64,000 nucleotides of DNA from Lacinutrix sp. MedPE-SW (GTDB lineage: Bacteria; Bacteroidota; Bacteroidia; Flavobacteriales; Flavobacteriaceae). The notes beneath the pieces are model-generated. The model saw nothing but the letters and a program-made list of their open reading frames with translations, was not told where the DNA came from and searched no databases. The stretch is from NCBI RefSeq assembly GCF_001874145.1, contig NZ_MPCX01000006.1, positions 1 to 64,000 on the forward strand. Reading direction: 5' to 3'. The position numbers and the translations under genes are program-made. How positions within the stretch are numbered: the stretch's first letter is position 1; each line of letters starts with the position of its first letter. This document shows positions 17,338-26,360 of this stretch, piece after piece.

Positions 17338-18698
17338 TTACAGCCTAAATCTATTTGTGATTGTTCGTCACTGTTAGGTATGCAATTACCAGAAAATACA
17401 CTTGCCGGAACATAGCGTTCTAAATTAGGGTCAAATAACGCATTTTCAACAAAAGCAGTTAAATCTATAATTTCTTGAGTTGTTAAATTTAAATTAGTGA
17501 ACTCTGGCGCTAATTGGCTATCTGGAACTATTTCATTTTCTTTTTCTCCGCTTACAATATAAGTTATTACTTCTTGTATAGAGTTAAAAGTACCACCATG
17601 GCCATAGAATTGGTTAGATTTTAAATTATATAAATTAGGCACTTTAAATTTGTAATTATCGTTACTGTTGTTTGTAAAGCCGCCGCGACCTAAACGCTTA
17701 AACTCAAAATCCTGTTGGTTTATTACAGTACCATTGCTATGGTTAATGTCTCCCATACCAAGCGCATAAAAATTGTTAGATTTTAGTGCTGGTCCTGTAT
17801 GGCAATTAACACATTGTGCTTTATCGAAAAATAAAATAGCACCTTTTTTCTCTTGAGTACTCATTTCGTAATAATCACCTTTAAGCCAATTTTGCCAAGG
17901 CGATTGGTTTGCTAATAGTGTTCTGTTAAAAGCGGCAATTGCTAAACCTGCAGTAACTTTTGTATAGCGCTCACTTTCTGCAAAGTCTGGAAAAGCAGCA
18001 TCAAACATATCTTTGTAGTTATACTCAATAGCAAATTCTTCGTCAATTTTTAATCTGTGTGCAGTTTGTCCTACCATGCCTTGTGTTTCCAAACCTTGAT
18101 AGCCTAAAAGATTTTCTGGAATTGTATTTGCATTTTGTGCTACAAAAGGAGCGTTAATGCCAGTGCCTCCTAAAGAGCCATTCCAAAGCATAACGTCTTG
18201 ATAGGCAACATTTAATAAGCTTGGTACTTTAATTGGTAAAATATCAATAGAGTCTACAGGCATGTTGGCATCTAAAATTCTATTGTCTCCATTAAAACCA
18301 AAACCACTTCCACCTTCACCAATTCCTTGTAAATTACCAGAATAAAAACCTGCAGCTACAGGATGACAGCTAGCGCATGAATATGAATTTTGTGCAGCTT
18401 CCATTTTAGGGTTTCCTCCAGTAGCAGTTTCATGAACTAACATTTTTCCTAATTCTACTTTGCTTGCATTTAAAGGGTTATTAGGGTCTTGTGGTATATT
18501 TAAATAATCTGTTGAGTTTGGTAGTATAAAATAATCTAGACCTTGACCATTAGAATTAGAATTTAATAATGATAATAATTCTGTGTCTAAATTTGATGCT
18601 GCTTCATAATATGGTTCGTCTGTACAAGAAACAATAAAACATATTGCTATAATAACAAAGATTTTATTTAAGCTATTTTTTAAATTAATAATTAGCAT
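17334..18698 (-). CDS. MauG/CcpA-type di-haem cytochrome c peroxidase lipoprotein
   Basis: A 454-aa exported protein. The N-terminus carries a hydrophobic stretch and a lipobox-like I-V-S-C near residue 25, predicting a lipoprotein. Two haem-c attachment motifs are present, C-A-S-C-H and C-V-N-C-H, spaced as in bacterial di-haem cytochrome c peroxidases. Also seen are K-V-P-S-L-L-N-V-A near the first haem and Y-G-H-G-G-T-F late. The family reduces H2O2 or, as in MauG, oxidises partner proteins in the periplasm. The gene is apparently monocistronic, and its stop overlaps that of the convergent YciO gene. Confidence 0.9.
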   Translation of the reverse strand: MLIINLKNSLNKIFVIIAICFIVSCTDEPYYEAASNLDTELLSLLNSNSNGQGLDYFILPNSTDYLNIPQDPNNPLNASKVELGKMLVHETATGGNPKMEAAQNSYSCASCHPVAAGFYSGNLQGIGEGGSGFGFNGDNRILDANMPVDSIDILPIKVPSLLNVAYQDVMLWNGSLGGTGINAPFVAQNANTIPENLLGYQGLETQGMVGQTAHRLKIDEEFAIEYNYKDMFDAAFPDFAESERYTKVTAGLAIAAFNRTLLANQSPWQNWLKGDYYEMSTQEKKGAILFFDKAQCVNCHTGPALKSNNFYALGMGDINHSNGTVINQQDFEFKRLGRGGFTNNSNDNYKFKVPNLYNLKSNQFYGHGGTFNSIQEVITYIVSGEKENEIVPDSQLAPEFTNLNLTTQEIIDLTAFVENALFDPNLERYVPASVFSGNCIPNSDEQSQIDLGCN

Positions 18699-18816
18699 TT
18701 ATACATTGGTTAGTTATTTCTAATATATAAATTAAGTAAAACTTTTGTAAGTAATATTTCTTTTTTCGACTAATTACTTTTTCAGTGGTTTAAAGGCTAT
18801 TTATAAACAATAAAAA

Positions 18817-18840
18817 AAGCCCAATCTTTCGATTGGGCTT
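18817..18840 (-). terminator. Rho-independent terminator of the ompA-like gene
   Basis: Stem AAGCCCAATC / GATTGGGCTT with loop TTTC is followed on the minus strand by seven T residues. It lies 22 nt after the stop of the OmpA-family lipoprotein gene. Confidence 0.85.
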
Positions 18841-18861
18841 CTTACATATTAAATTTAATTT

Positions 18862-19722
18862 TTATCCTTCTTTAGAAAGTTCTTTCATTTCTGTTTCAAT
18901 CATTTCGTAAAATTGATCGATTTTTGGAAGAATGTAAATTTTTGTTCTTCTGTTAATGGCTCTGTTTTCAGCAGTATCGTTAGATACTAATGGTAAATGA
19001 TCTCCACGTCCAGCAGCAATTAATTGTTCTGGTTTTACACCTAACTCTTGTAATGCTCTTACAATAGATGTACTTCTTTTTACACTTAAGTCCCAGTTGT
19101 CTAGTAATACGCCACCTCTGTTATATGGAACATTGTCTGTATGACCTTCAACCATTGCTTCAAAGTTAGGCTTACCATTAATTACTGTAGCTACTTTTGC
19201 TAAAATTTCTTTAGCTCTGTTTGTAATGTTATAGCTTCCGCTTTTAAATAATAATTTGTCTGATAATGAGATAAATACTACACTTTTTTCAACATTAATT
19301 TCAATGTCTTCATCGTTTAAACCAACTTCTTTCTTCAAGCTAGTTACTAAAGCTAAAGTTACACTGTCTTTTTTAGTTAAAGCATCTTGTAATCTTGAGA
19401 TTTTTAAATCTTTTTCTTTTAAGCTTTCAAGAGATTTTTCAACATTTTTAGCACCTTGTGCTGTTAAAACAGTTAAATCTTTAGACGTTTCAATCAATGC
19501 TTGGTTGCTTGATTTCATATCTGCTAAACGATCTTTTAATTCTTGTAATCGTGCAGCAGAAGCAGCTTCGTCTGCTAAGCACTTATTTAGTTTAACAGTT
19601 GCTGTATTTAATAAATCTTGAGTTTCCTTGTGTTTGTCTTCAAGTGCCATATAGTCTTTTTTAGACACACATGAACTTAAAGTTAATAATGCCGCAGCAC
19701 CAAATATTAATAGTTTTTTCAT
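18862..19722 (-). CDS. OmpA-family peptidoglycan-binding lipoprotein
   Basis: A 286-aa protein with a lipoprotein signal (lipobox L-S-S-C near residue 17), a long coiled-coil region (about 25-120, heptad-like L/K/E spacing) and a C-terminal OmpA/MotB domain (about 145-270). The domain has the peptidoglycan-binding string V-E-G-H-T-D-N-V-P-Y, then N-W-D-L-S and A-A-G-R-G and N-R-A-I-N-R-R-T. It probably links the outer membrane to the cell wall. An exact -7 box (TACTTTTG, 19757-19764, minus strand) lies 34 nt upstream of the start and a terminator follows, so it is probably monocistronic. Confidence 0.93.
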   Translation of the reverse strand: MKKLLIFGAAALLTLSSCVSKKDYMALEDKHKETQDLLNTATVKLNKCLADEAASAARLQELKDRLADMKSSNQALIETSKDLTVLTAQGAKNVEKSLESLKEKDLKISRLQDALTKKDSVTLALVTSLKKEVGLNDEDIEINVEKSVVFISLSDKLLFKSGSYNITNRAKEILAKVATVINGKPNFEAMVEGHTDNVPYNRGGVLLDNWDLSVKRSTSIVRALQELGVKPEQLIAAGRGDHLPLVSNDTAENRAINRRTKIYILPKIDQFYEMIETEMKELSKEG

Positions 19723-19756
19723 AGTTATTATGTAATAAAATTAAATTTTAACATTT

Positions 19757-19764
19757 CAAAAGTA
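19757..19764 (-). promoter_or_regulatory. Putative -7 box of the ompA-like gene
   Basis: TACTTTTG on the minus strand matches TAnnTTTG and is correctly placed upstream of the start codon. No convincing TTG is seen at the -33 distance. Confidence 0.4.
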
Positions 19765-19806
19765 GCTAATTTTAAAATGTTAAAAGAAGCATTAACAAAA
19801 CTTTTA

Positions 19807-20805
19807 CTAAAAACTTTTTAATTTTAAATAAAGCTTCTTATTGTCAATAAAATAAGACCAAACAATAGATTTGGTTGTGTAATACTTGTTTTTTTGATTT
19901 AGTTTTTTTCGTTGTTTAATTAGCCTAGGTAATCTTGAATAATAACTTATATGTGCTTTTAATATTGCAAGGATGTGACGAAATTTTAATTCGAATAAAA
20001 ACTTTAAAGCGGCTATACCATCTAATGTTAACCGTACTAATATTAGTATGAATAAGTTACCAGATGCATTTTTTGTTAAGGTTGCTAAACTATTTCTAAA
20101 ATTTAAATATGTTTTTTTAGGATTTGTAGCATTTAAGGTAGCGCCTCCAACATGATACACTGTAGATTTCCAAATATATTTAGCAATTAAACCTTGATTG
20201 TATGCTCGCCAACATAAATCTATTTCTTCCATATGTGCAAAAAACGATTCGTCAAACCCATTTAAGCTGTTAAACACGTCTCTTCTAATAAAAAAACAAG
20301 CACCAGTCGCCCATAAAATTTTTGTATTGTTATTGTATTGCCCTAAATCTTTTTCTATAGTATTAAAAATACGACCTCGGCAAAAAGGATAACCAAATTT
20401 ATCTATAAAACCACCTGCTGCACCAGCGTATTCAAAATAAGATTTATTTTTATAATCTAATATTTTAGGTTGAATAATTGCTGTGTTTTCTTCGTTTTTA
20501 AAAGTTTGTATAATTGGAGTTAGCCACTGTTCTGTAACTTCTATATCGCTATTTATTAAGCAAAAAATGTCTTCTTTTAAACCTTTTAATGCGTCATTAT
20601 AACCTTTAGCATAGCCACCATTTTCCTTATTTTTTATAATTTTTACTGTGGCATAATTATTTTCAACAAATGCTATAGAATCATCACTTGATGCGTTATC
20701 TGCAACATAAATGGTTGCTTCTTTTGAATATGCTATAATAGAAGGTAAAAAGGTTTCAAGAAGTTTTTTACCATTCCAGTTTAATATAACGACTGCTATT
20801 TTCAA
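19807..20805 (-). CDS. Glycosyltransferase family 2
   Basis: A 332-aa GT-A fold transferase. It opens with V-V-I-L-N-W-N-G and a nucleotide-sugar-binding V-A-D-N-A-S-S-D-D-S. N-G-G-Y-A-K-G-Y-N follows, then the metal-binding acidic motif N-S-D-I-E near residue 95 and a later E-E-I-D-L-C-W-R acceptor/catalytic segment, typical of rhamnosyl-type GT2 enzymes. A hydrophobic, basic C-terminal stretch may associate with the membrane. It lies 24 nt downstream of the HsdR-N gene on the same strand. Likely substrates are polysaccharide or lipid-linked sugars, but no polysaccharide cluster surrounds it. Confidence 0.92.
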   Translation of the reverse strand: MKIAVVILNWNGKKLLETFLPSIIAYSKEATIYVADNASSDDSIAFVENNYATVKIIKNKENGGYAKGYNDALKGLKEDIFCLINSDIEVTEQWLTPIIQTFKNEENTAIIQPKILDYKNKSYFEYAGAAGGFIDKFGYPFCRGRIFNTIEKDLGQYNNNTKILWATGACFFIRRDVFNSLNGFDESFFAHMEEIDLCWRAYNQGLIAKYIWKSTVYHVGGATLNATNPKKTYLNFRNSLATLTKNASGNLFILILVRLTLDGIAALKFLFELKFRHILAILKAHISYYSRLPRLIKQRKKLNQKNKYYTTKSIVWSYFIDNKKLYLKLKSF

Positions 20806-20829
20806 ATTCTTATTGTTATGTATTAAATT

Positions 20830-21315
20830 CTAATGCTTAAAATCTGGGATATCTTGAAGAAAATTATATTTTTCTGCTTCAAAATCCATCATGCAATAAT
20901 AATGGTTTAAACCGTTAGTTACCATTAAATATGTTGCGTTTAATGCCAAGTTGTAACGGGCAACTTGATCAAAACTAGCCTGACTAATTTTTATTTTTGG
21001 TGCTTTACACTCTACAATTAAATGTATGCTTCCGTTTGTATTAAAAACAACAATATCATATCTTTTTTTTAAATCGTTGATTTTTAGTTCTTTTTCTACA
21101 TTAATTAACGATTTAGGGTAGCCTTTTACATCAATTAAATACTGTACACAATGTTGCCTAACCCATTCTTCTGGTTGTAAAATCACAAATTTTTTACGAA
21201 TTGCATCGAATATAGATACTTTATTTTCGCTATTTTTGAAACGGAACGAAAACTTTGGAAAGTTAAGCTCTTGCATGCAGTGTTTTATAGTTTTTTCAAA
21301 GTTAAACTTCAACAA
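20830..21315 (-). CDS. Orphan HsdR N-terminal-domain (PD-(D/E)XK-like) protein
   Basis: A 161-aa protein made only of the type I restriction HsdR N-terminal domain: E-W-V-R-Q-H near residue 46, then K-R-Y-D-I-V-V-F and the catalytic-like V-E-C-K-A-P-K. The D...E-x-K arrangement (D in Y-D-I-V-V-F, then E-C-K) is the nuclease core. No motor domain, HsdM or HsdS is nearby, so it is not a restriction system. It sits head-to-head with holA (gap 78 nt). A DNA-maintenance role is possible but unproven. Confidence 0.82.
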   Translation of the reverse strand: MLKFNFEKTIKHCMQELNFPKFSFRFKNSENKVSIFDAIRKKFVILQPEEWVRQHCVQYLIDVKGYPKSLINVEKELKINDLKKRYDIVVFNTNGSIHLIVECKAPKIKISQASFDQVARYNLALNATYLMVTNGLNHYYCMMDFEAEKYNFLQDIPDFKH

Positions 21316-21393
21316 TTAAATACCAAATAACAAACGCTTTTTATTAGTTTCTATTTTGGAATTTTTATTTTTTAATTTGGAATTGCTATAACT

Positions 21394-22398
21394 TTGGACG
21401 AAGTAAAACAACTGGTAACAGACATAAAAAACAATAAACTAGCACCTATTTATTTATTAATGGGTGAAGAAGCATATTATATTGATAAAATTTCAGAATT
21501 TATTGAAAACAATGTTTTAGCAGAAGAAGAACGTGGTTTTAACCAAATGGTATTATACGGTCGTGATGTAACAATAGAAGATATTGTTGGTAATGCCAAA
21601 CGGTTTCCTATGATGGCAGATAAGCAAGTGGTTGTTGTTAAAGAAGCACAAGACTTATCTAGAACTATAGACAAACTATCAGATTATGCTAAAAATCCAC
21701 AGCCATCAACTGTTTTGGTTTTGTGTTACAAATACAAATCTGTAGATAAACGTAAGGCTGTTTATAAAGCAATTAAAAAATCGGGTATTGTTTTCGAGAG
21801 TAAGAAACTTTACGATAATCAAGTACCAGATTGGATTAGAAGAACCTTATCTACAAAAGGTTATAAAATTACTCCAAAGGCTTCGCAGATGCTTGTTGAA
21901 TTTTTAGGTACTAATCTTGCTAAAATTAATAATGAATTAGAAAAACTTCAAATAGTACTTCCCGAAGGTTCAGAAATTACACCATCGCATATAGAAGAAA
22001 ATATAGGTATTAGTAAAGACTATAATAATTTCGAACTACGTAAAGCTATTGGAGCCCGAAATGATGCAAAAGCATTTAAAATTATAACCTATTTTGGTGA
22101 TAACCCAAAAGACAACCCAATGGTTGTAACTGTTTCACTACTTTATAATTTCTTTTCTCAATTATTGCAATTACATGGTATGAATGATAAGTCTCCACGA
22201 AGCGTAGCTTCTGCATTGCGTGTAAACCCATACTTTGTAAGCGAATATTTAGATGCTGCACGTAATTTTCCTATGCGTAAAGTAAGTGGTATTGTTGCTA
22301 CTTTACGTGAATTTGATGTTAAAAGCAAAGGTGTGAATGCCAATGCAGTGCCGCAAAAAGATTTATTAAAAGAGTTGTTGGTAAGAATTTTAAATTAA
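21394..22398 (+). CDS. holA: DNA polymerase III subunit delta (clamp loader)
   Basis: A 334-aa HolA. The TTG start gives an N-terminus (D-E-V-K-Q-L-V-T-D-I) directly followed by P-I-Y-L-L-M-G-E-E-A-Y-Y-I-D, the degenerate nucleotide-binding start of delta subunits. The remaining AAA+-like lid and C-terminal collar domains show the usual pattern, with an L-L-K-E-L-L end. It opens the beta clamp during loading as part of the DnaX complex. It is divergent from the HsdR-N gene and followed by a 174-nt gap that holds only AT-rich leader sequence for the next gene. Confidence 0.93.
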   Translation: MDEVKQLVTDIKNNKLAPIYLLMGEEAYYIDKISEFIENNVLAEEERGFNQMVLYGRDVTIEDIVGNAKRFPMMADKQVVVVKEAQDLSRTIDKLSDYAKNPQPSTVLVLCYKYKSVDKRKAVYKAIKKSGIVFESKKLYDNQVPDWIRRTLSTKGYKITPKASQMLVEFLGTNLAKINNELEKLQIVLPEGSEITPSHIEENIGISKDYNNFELRKAIGARNDAKAFKIITYFGDNPKDNPMVVTVSLLYNFFSQLLQLHGMNDKSPRSVASALRVNPYFVSEYLDAARNFPMRKVSGIVATLREFDVKSKGVNANAVPQKDLLKELLVRILN

Positions 22399-22572
22399 CC
22401 TTTCTCGTTTCTAATCTTAATTTTATTAACGTTTTATTTTTAAATTAACACTTGAGATTATTTCGTTAACATCTCGTGCTAAATTGAAGTTAAAGCAAGC
22501 TTCAAATTCTTATAAAAGCCTTTAATCATAGTATCTTCGAGTAAACAATTTATTAATCTTAAAACACTAACA

Positions 22573-23133
22573 ATGGAAAATTTAAATAGAAAGACCGTTG
22601 CAATTTTAGCAACTAATGGATTTGAGGAAAGCGAATTAAGAGAACCAAAAAAAGCTTTAGAAGATGCAGGAGCAGATGTGCATATTGTCTCTCTTGAAAA
22701 AGGAGAAATTAAAGCTTGGGATAACGGTAATTGGAGTGATAGTTATAAAGTAGACAAAACTTTAAGCGAAGTTTCAGAAAAAGATTATAATGCATTAATG
22801 TTGCCTGGAGGCGTAATAAATCCAGATACTTTAAGGCAAAATGATGATGCTATAGATTTTATAAAATCATTTTTCGAAAATCATAAACCAGTAGGAGCGA
22901 TATGTCACGCACCATGGCTTTTAGCCGAAGCTGGAGTTCTTGAAGGTAGAAAAGTAACCTCATATAATTCTATAAAAACCGATATTGAAAATGCAGGTGC
23001 TAAATGGTATGATGAAGAAGTAGTTTGCGATAGCGGTTTAGTAACGAGTAGAAATCCAAACGATTTACCTGCTTTTAACTCTAAATTAGTAGAGGAAGTT
23101 TACGAAGGTAAACATGAAGAGCAAGTAGCTTAA
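22573..23133 (+). CDS. DJ-1/PfpI-family protein
   Basis: A 186-aa protein of the class I glutamine-amidotransferase-like superfamily. The nucleophile elbow A-I-C-H-A-P-W places the cysteine after a strand, preceded by L-M-L-P-G-G-V-I-N-P. An early E-E-S-E-L provides the acidic partner. This is the PfpI/YhbO pattern, linked to stress resistance and reported as protease, deglycase or glyoxalase-like in different members. There is no signal peptide. It is monocistronic, with a terminator 19 nt after the stop. Confidence 0.9.
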   Translation: MENLNRKTVAILATNGFEESELREPKKALEDAGADVHIVSLEKGEIKAWDNGNWSDSYKVDKTLSEVSEKDYNALMLPGGVINPDTLRQNDDAIDFIKSFFENHKPVGAICHAPWLLAEAGVLEGRKVTSYNSIKTDIENAGAKWYDEEVVCDSGLVTSRNPNDLPAFNSKLVEEVYEGKHEEQVA

Positions 23134-23152
23134 TAAATATAAAGAGCAAAAT

Positions 23153-23180
23153 AAAAAAGCAGCCATTAGGTTGCTTTTTT
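23153..23180 (+). terminator. Rho-independent terminator of the PfpI gene
   Basis: Stem AAAAAAGCAGCC / GGTTGCTTTTTT (one G-U pair) with loop ATTA is followed by more T residues. The rest of the gap to 23369 holds only two meaningless ~20-codon ORFs and a possible -7 box (TATTTTTG, 23332-23339) for the next gene. Confidence 0.82.
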
Positions 23181-23369
23181 TTTGTAATAAATTGCAACAT
23201 GGAGATTATTATGAGTAAAATAGTATTATTTACAAGAGTGATTTCCATATTGACAGATACTTAATATCATACAACTAAAGTAATAATGTATATGGTGTTA
23301 CAATGCTTATTAAAAAATGGCTGGAAGATTGTATTTTTGATAAAATAATATTGAGCCAATTTAAATAGA

Positions 23370-24503
23370 ATGTTTAAAAAAATACTTAAATCTGTAATGC
23401 TTATAACACTTGTAATTATTGGTATGCTTGTAATAACATATCTGTTATTCACTAATTTTTATCCTAGTTTTGGAGGAGACATAAGTAAGGAGCAACAACT
23501 TGTTTATTCAGAATCGAAACAGTATAAGAACGGAAAGTTTAAAAACACAAATCCTGTTCCAAAAGAATTAAGTTTTTTAGAAACCATGAAACTTACTTAT
23601 ACTTTTTTTACTAAAAAAGTACCTAACGCAAGACCAAAGGCAGACTTAGTTCCAACCAAAATAGACTCTGCATCTATTGCAAATTATAAAGGAGAAGCTA
23701 GAATGCTTTGGTTTGGGCATTCGTCTTTTTTATTGCAAATAGATAATAAAAATATACTTTTAGACCCAATGTTTGGTAAGGTTGCTGCGCCATTAGAAAT
23801 TTTAGGAGCAAATCGCTTTAACAAAGAATTTCCTTTAGAAGTTGAAAAGCTGCCAGAAATAGATGCAGTTATTTTTTCTCATGACCATTACGATCATTTA
23901 GATTATAAAACAATACTAAGTTTAAAAGATAAAACAAAACAATTTTATGTACCACTTGGCGTTGGAGAGCATTTAAGAGCTTGGAAAGTACCTAATAATA
24001 AAATTTCAGAGTTAGATTGGTGGCAAAGCAAACAATTAGATAACTTAAAATTAGTTTGCACACCAGCTCAACATTTTTCTGGAAGAAAACTTAATAATGG
24101 TCAAAGTACACTTTGGAGTTCATGGGTAATAAGCTCTAAAACTGAAAATATTTACTTTAGTGGAGATAGCGGATATGCTTCTCACTTTAAAACTATTGGA
24201 GATAAATATGGACCTTTTGATTTAGCTTTAATGGAATGTGGTCAATACAATAAAATGTGGCCAGATATACATATGATGCCAGAAGAAACAGCACAGGCTG
24301 GAGTAGATGTTAAGGCAAAAAGAATAATGCCAATACATTGGGCAGGTTTTAAATTAGCGCTACACGAATGGACAGATCCTGTAGAACGTGTTACAAAAAG
24401 AGCCAAAGCTTTAAATCTAGATGTTATAACACCAACTATTGGACAGCAAATTATGGTAAAAGACACCACAAATAATTATACCCAATGGTGGAAAAACCTT
24501 TAA
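23370..24503 (+). CDS. Membrane-anchored MBL-fold metallohydrolase (UlaG/NAPE-PLD-like)
   Basis: A 377-aa protein with one N-terminal membrane helix (about 8-30). The metallo-beta-lactamase core shows G-H-S-S-F-L-L-Q-I near residue 115, the zinc motif S-H-D-H-Y-D-H-L-D, F-S-G-D-S-G-Y, and the late M-P-I-H-W-A-G-F. The preceding L-L-D-P-M-F and the spacing are those of NAPE-PLD/UlaG-like enzymes, which often cleave phosphodiesters or lactones. The active site probably faces the periplasm. The substrate is unknown. Confidence 0.88.
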   Translation: MFKKILKSVMLITLVIIGMLVITYLLFTNFYPSFGGDISKEQQLVYSESKQYKNGKFKNTNPVPKELSFLETMKLTYTFFTKKVPNARPKADLVPTKIDSASIANYKGEARMLWFGHSSFLLQIDNKNILLDPMFGKVAAPLEILGANRFNKEFPLEVEKLPEIDAVIFSHDHYDHLDYKTILSLKDKTKQFYVPLGVGEHLRAWKVPNNKISELDWWQSKQLDNLKLVCTPAQHFSGRKLNNGQSTLWSSWVISSKTENIYFSGDSGYASHFKTIGDKYGPFDLALMECGQYNKMWPDIHMMPEETAQAGVDVKAKRIMPIHWAGFKLALHEWTDPVERVTKRAKALNLDVITPTIGQQIMVKDTTNNYTQWWKNL

Positions 24504-24570
24504 AATATAAGACCTTAATACTATAAACAGAATACTTATAAGCGAAGTTTAAACTAATTATAGCGGTAAT

Positions 24571-25041
24571 TTACATGTATTCTAATTGTAAATTATAGTC
24601 GTATTGTAAATCTTCATGTAGTTTTAAAACCTTTTTAGTGATAGCTTCAATATTACGGTTATAAAGGTTTGTAAGTGTTGTATTCCTTGATATAGAAGGT
24701 TTCATAGCCTTAAGCTTTTTACAAAAATAGAGTAGTAGTTCAACTTCAGTTTCTTTATTAAGAGAGTATCTAATATATTTTTTAGTGTTTCGTAGAATTT
24801 TACGTACACTCTTTTTAATGTAGAAAAAACTATTGGTATTAATTAAATTAAACTGTTCATCTATTTCTTGCTTTACAGTTTCTATGTAACCAGTTTCACT
24901 ATCTGCTTCAAAAAGCAAATAGGTTAATAGCTCTTTATTTTCTTTTTTAAAACGAGATAAACGTAGGCATAACTCGGCAAGTTCTTGATTGCTTTTGTGT
25001 TTTAACTCTTTTCTAATGGTAACTACAGAAACAGCTTTCAT
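24571..25041 (-). CDS. Conserved hypothetical helical protein
   Basis: A 156-aa protein, predicted almost entirely helical and rich in K, L, E and N, with no signal peptide and no membrane segment. I do not recognise a named domain. Repeated leucine/aromatic spacing (about residues 15-60 and 85-140) suggests a helical bundle or HEAT-like fold. It is monocistronic, convergent with the MBL gene, and flanked by an unremarkable 173-nt AT-rich gap on its 5' side. The ORF length, codon use like its neighbours and a clean start support a real gene. Confidence 0.65.
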   Translation of the reverse strand: MKAVSVVTIRKELKHKSNQELAELCLRLSRFKKENKELLTYLLFEADSETGYIETVKQEIDEQFNLINTNSFFYIKKSVRKILRNTKKYIRYSLNKETEVELLLYFCKKLKAMKPSISRNTTLTNLYNRNIEAITKKVLKLHEDLQYDYNLQLEYM

Positions 25042-25214
25042 ATATTTTCTTTTTAAAAAGAAGGGTTTGTTTTTTAGTTTATGCTTTCAATATAACATTT
25101 AAATTTATCACAATTAAAAATTATTTAACAGTATTTTTTTTAGAATTGAAGTACCTTTTGGTTGCTGAATGTTTTAGTTCAGTTTAAAGAAAATTTTAAC
25201 CAAAAATTAAATAG

Positions 25215-26051
25215 ATGCCATTTATTTCAAACAAAAAAAGTACAGAACAAGTAGATATATTTTATGAAGATTACGGTAAAGGACAACCTGTAATATTAAT
25301 TCATGGTTGGCCACTAAGCAGAAAGTCCTGGGAGCACCAGGTTTGGAAAATTGTAGAAGCCGGTTACCGTTGTATCTCTTACGATAGAAGAGGTTTTGGT
25401 ATATCTTCTGCACCTTGGGATGGATATGATTATTCATCTTTAGCTAGTGATTTAAATGCAATTATTGAAGATTTAGAACTTAAAGATGCAATTATAGTTG
25501 GTTTCTCTATGGGTGGTGGCGAAGTAGTACGTTATTTAACAGAATATGGAGATAGTAAAATTGCTAAAGCAGCATTAATTTCTTCTATTGTCCCGTTAGT
25601 AAAACAAAAGGATGATAATGAAGCAGGTGTACCAGAATCTGCACTTAAAGACATACAAAATGCTTTAGAAAATGATCGCGTTGGCTTTTTAAAAGATTTT
25701 CATAAAGGGTTTTATAATTTTGATGAAACTAAAAAAGAAGGACGTATTAGTCAAGCTGTTTTAGATTACGATTTTATAGTGGCTTCTCACGCTTCTCCAA
25801 GAGGTACAATTCAAGCAGCTTTAGCTTGGATGCATACAGATTTTAGACCCGAATTAAAAAATGTAAAAGTGCCAACTTTAATTGTGCATGGCGATGAAGA
25901 TAATACAGTGCCAATAGGAACATCTGCAGAGCAAGCAGCAAAAGGCATAGCTAATTCTACTTATAAAATTATAAAAGGTGCGCCACATGGTTTAAACGTT
26001 ACGCATAAGGAAGAGTTAAATTCTATTTTAATAGATTTTTTAAAATCTTAA
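25215..26051 (+). CDS. Alpha/beta hydrolase, non-haem chloroperoxidase-like
   Basis: A 278-aa enzyme with the classic alpha/beta-hydrolase elements. These are H-G-W-P-L-S near residue 31 (oxyanion), the nucleophile elbow G-F-S-M-G-G-G with Ser98, the acid in H-G-D-E-D-N-T-V-P, and the catalytic His in A-P-H-G-L-N. The H-G-W-P-L and R-R-G-F-G strings match the cofactor-free haloperoxidase/esterase group. No signal peptide is present. It ends at a strong palindromic terminator shared with the convergent DUF202 gene. Confidence 0.92.
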   Translation: MPFISNKKSTEQVDIFYEDYGKGQPVILIHGWPLSRKSWEHQVWKIVEAGYRCISYDRRGFGISSAPWDGYDYSSLASDLNAIIEDLELKDAIIVGFSMGGGEVVRYLTEYGDSKIAKAALISSIVPLVKQKDDNEAGVPESALKDIQNALENDRVGFLKDFHKGFYNFDETKKEGRISQAVLDYDFIVASHASPRGTIQAALAWMHTDFRPELKNVKVPTLIVHGDEDNTVPIGTSAEQAAKGIANSTYKIIKGAPHGLNVTHKEELNSILIDFLKS

Positions 26052-26071
26052 AATTGAAATACAGTTAATTT

Positions 26072-26095
26072 AAAAGCCTGCAATTGCAGGCTTTT
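26072..26095. terminator. Bidirectional terminator
   Basis: A perfect 24-bp palindrome, AAAAGCCTGCAA followed by its complement, with T runs on both strands. It sits between the alpha/beta hydrolase and the DUF202 gene and almost touches the latter's stop codon. Confidence 0.85.
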
Positions 26096-26096
26096 T

Positions 26097-26360
26097 TTAT
26101 AATTTATAGTGTTTTTTTATAACACGTTTAGTCTTTAATAATCTAAAAATACCAATTAAAAGTATAAGTGGTGATATAGCAGTTAATAAGGCACCAAATG
26201 TTTTTAATTCGGTTAAAAACTCTAATTTTAGTATGGTTATACCAGAACCTAAAAAAACAATGAAGGTTCTAAAATAAGCTAAAAACGTTCTTTCGTTTGC
26301 TAGCTTAGTTCGCTCTATAGCTAACCAATCTCTAGTAGTTAAATCATTATCCGTTATCAT
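26097..26360 (-). CDS. DUF202 (YidH-type) small membrane protein
   Basis: An 87-aa protein. D-W-L-A-I-E-R-T-K-L-A-N-E-R-T-F-L-A-Y-F-R-T is the hallmark DUF202 opening. Two hydrophobic helices (about 33-51 and 56-76) and a basic tail follow. The function of the family is unknown. Its start overlaps the stop of the methyltransferase gene by 4 nt (26357-26360), so it is translationally coupled to it. Confidence 0.9.
   Translation of the reverse strand: MITDNDLTTRDWLAIERTKLANERTFLAYFRTFIVFLGSGITILKLEFLTELKTFGALLTAISPLILLIGIFRLLKTKRVIKKHYKL

Noticed and set aside
20830-21315. Type I restriction-modification system
   Set aside because: Only the HsdR N-terminal domain is present; there is no helicase motor, methylase or specificity subunit in the window.
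22399-22572. Search for a tRNA or small RNA in the gap before the PfpI gene
   Set aside because: A TTCGAGT-like string at about 22535-22541 recalls a T-loop, but no acceptor or anticodon stem can be formed around it.
23200-23368. Two short ORFs of about 20 codons between the PfpI and MBL genes
   Set aside because: They have no recognisable composition, start context or terminator and are no longer than expected by chance in AT-rich DNA.
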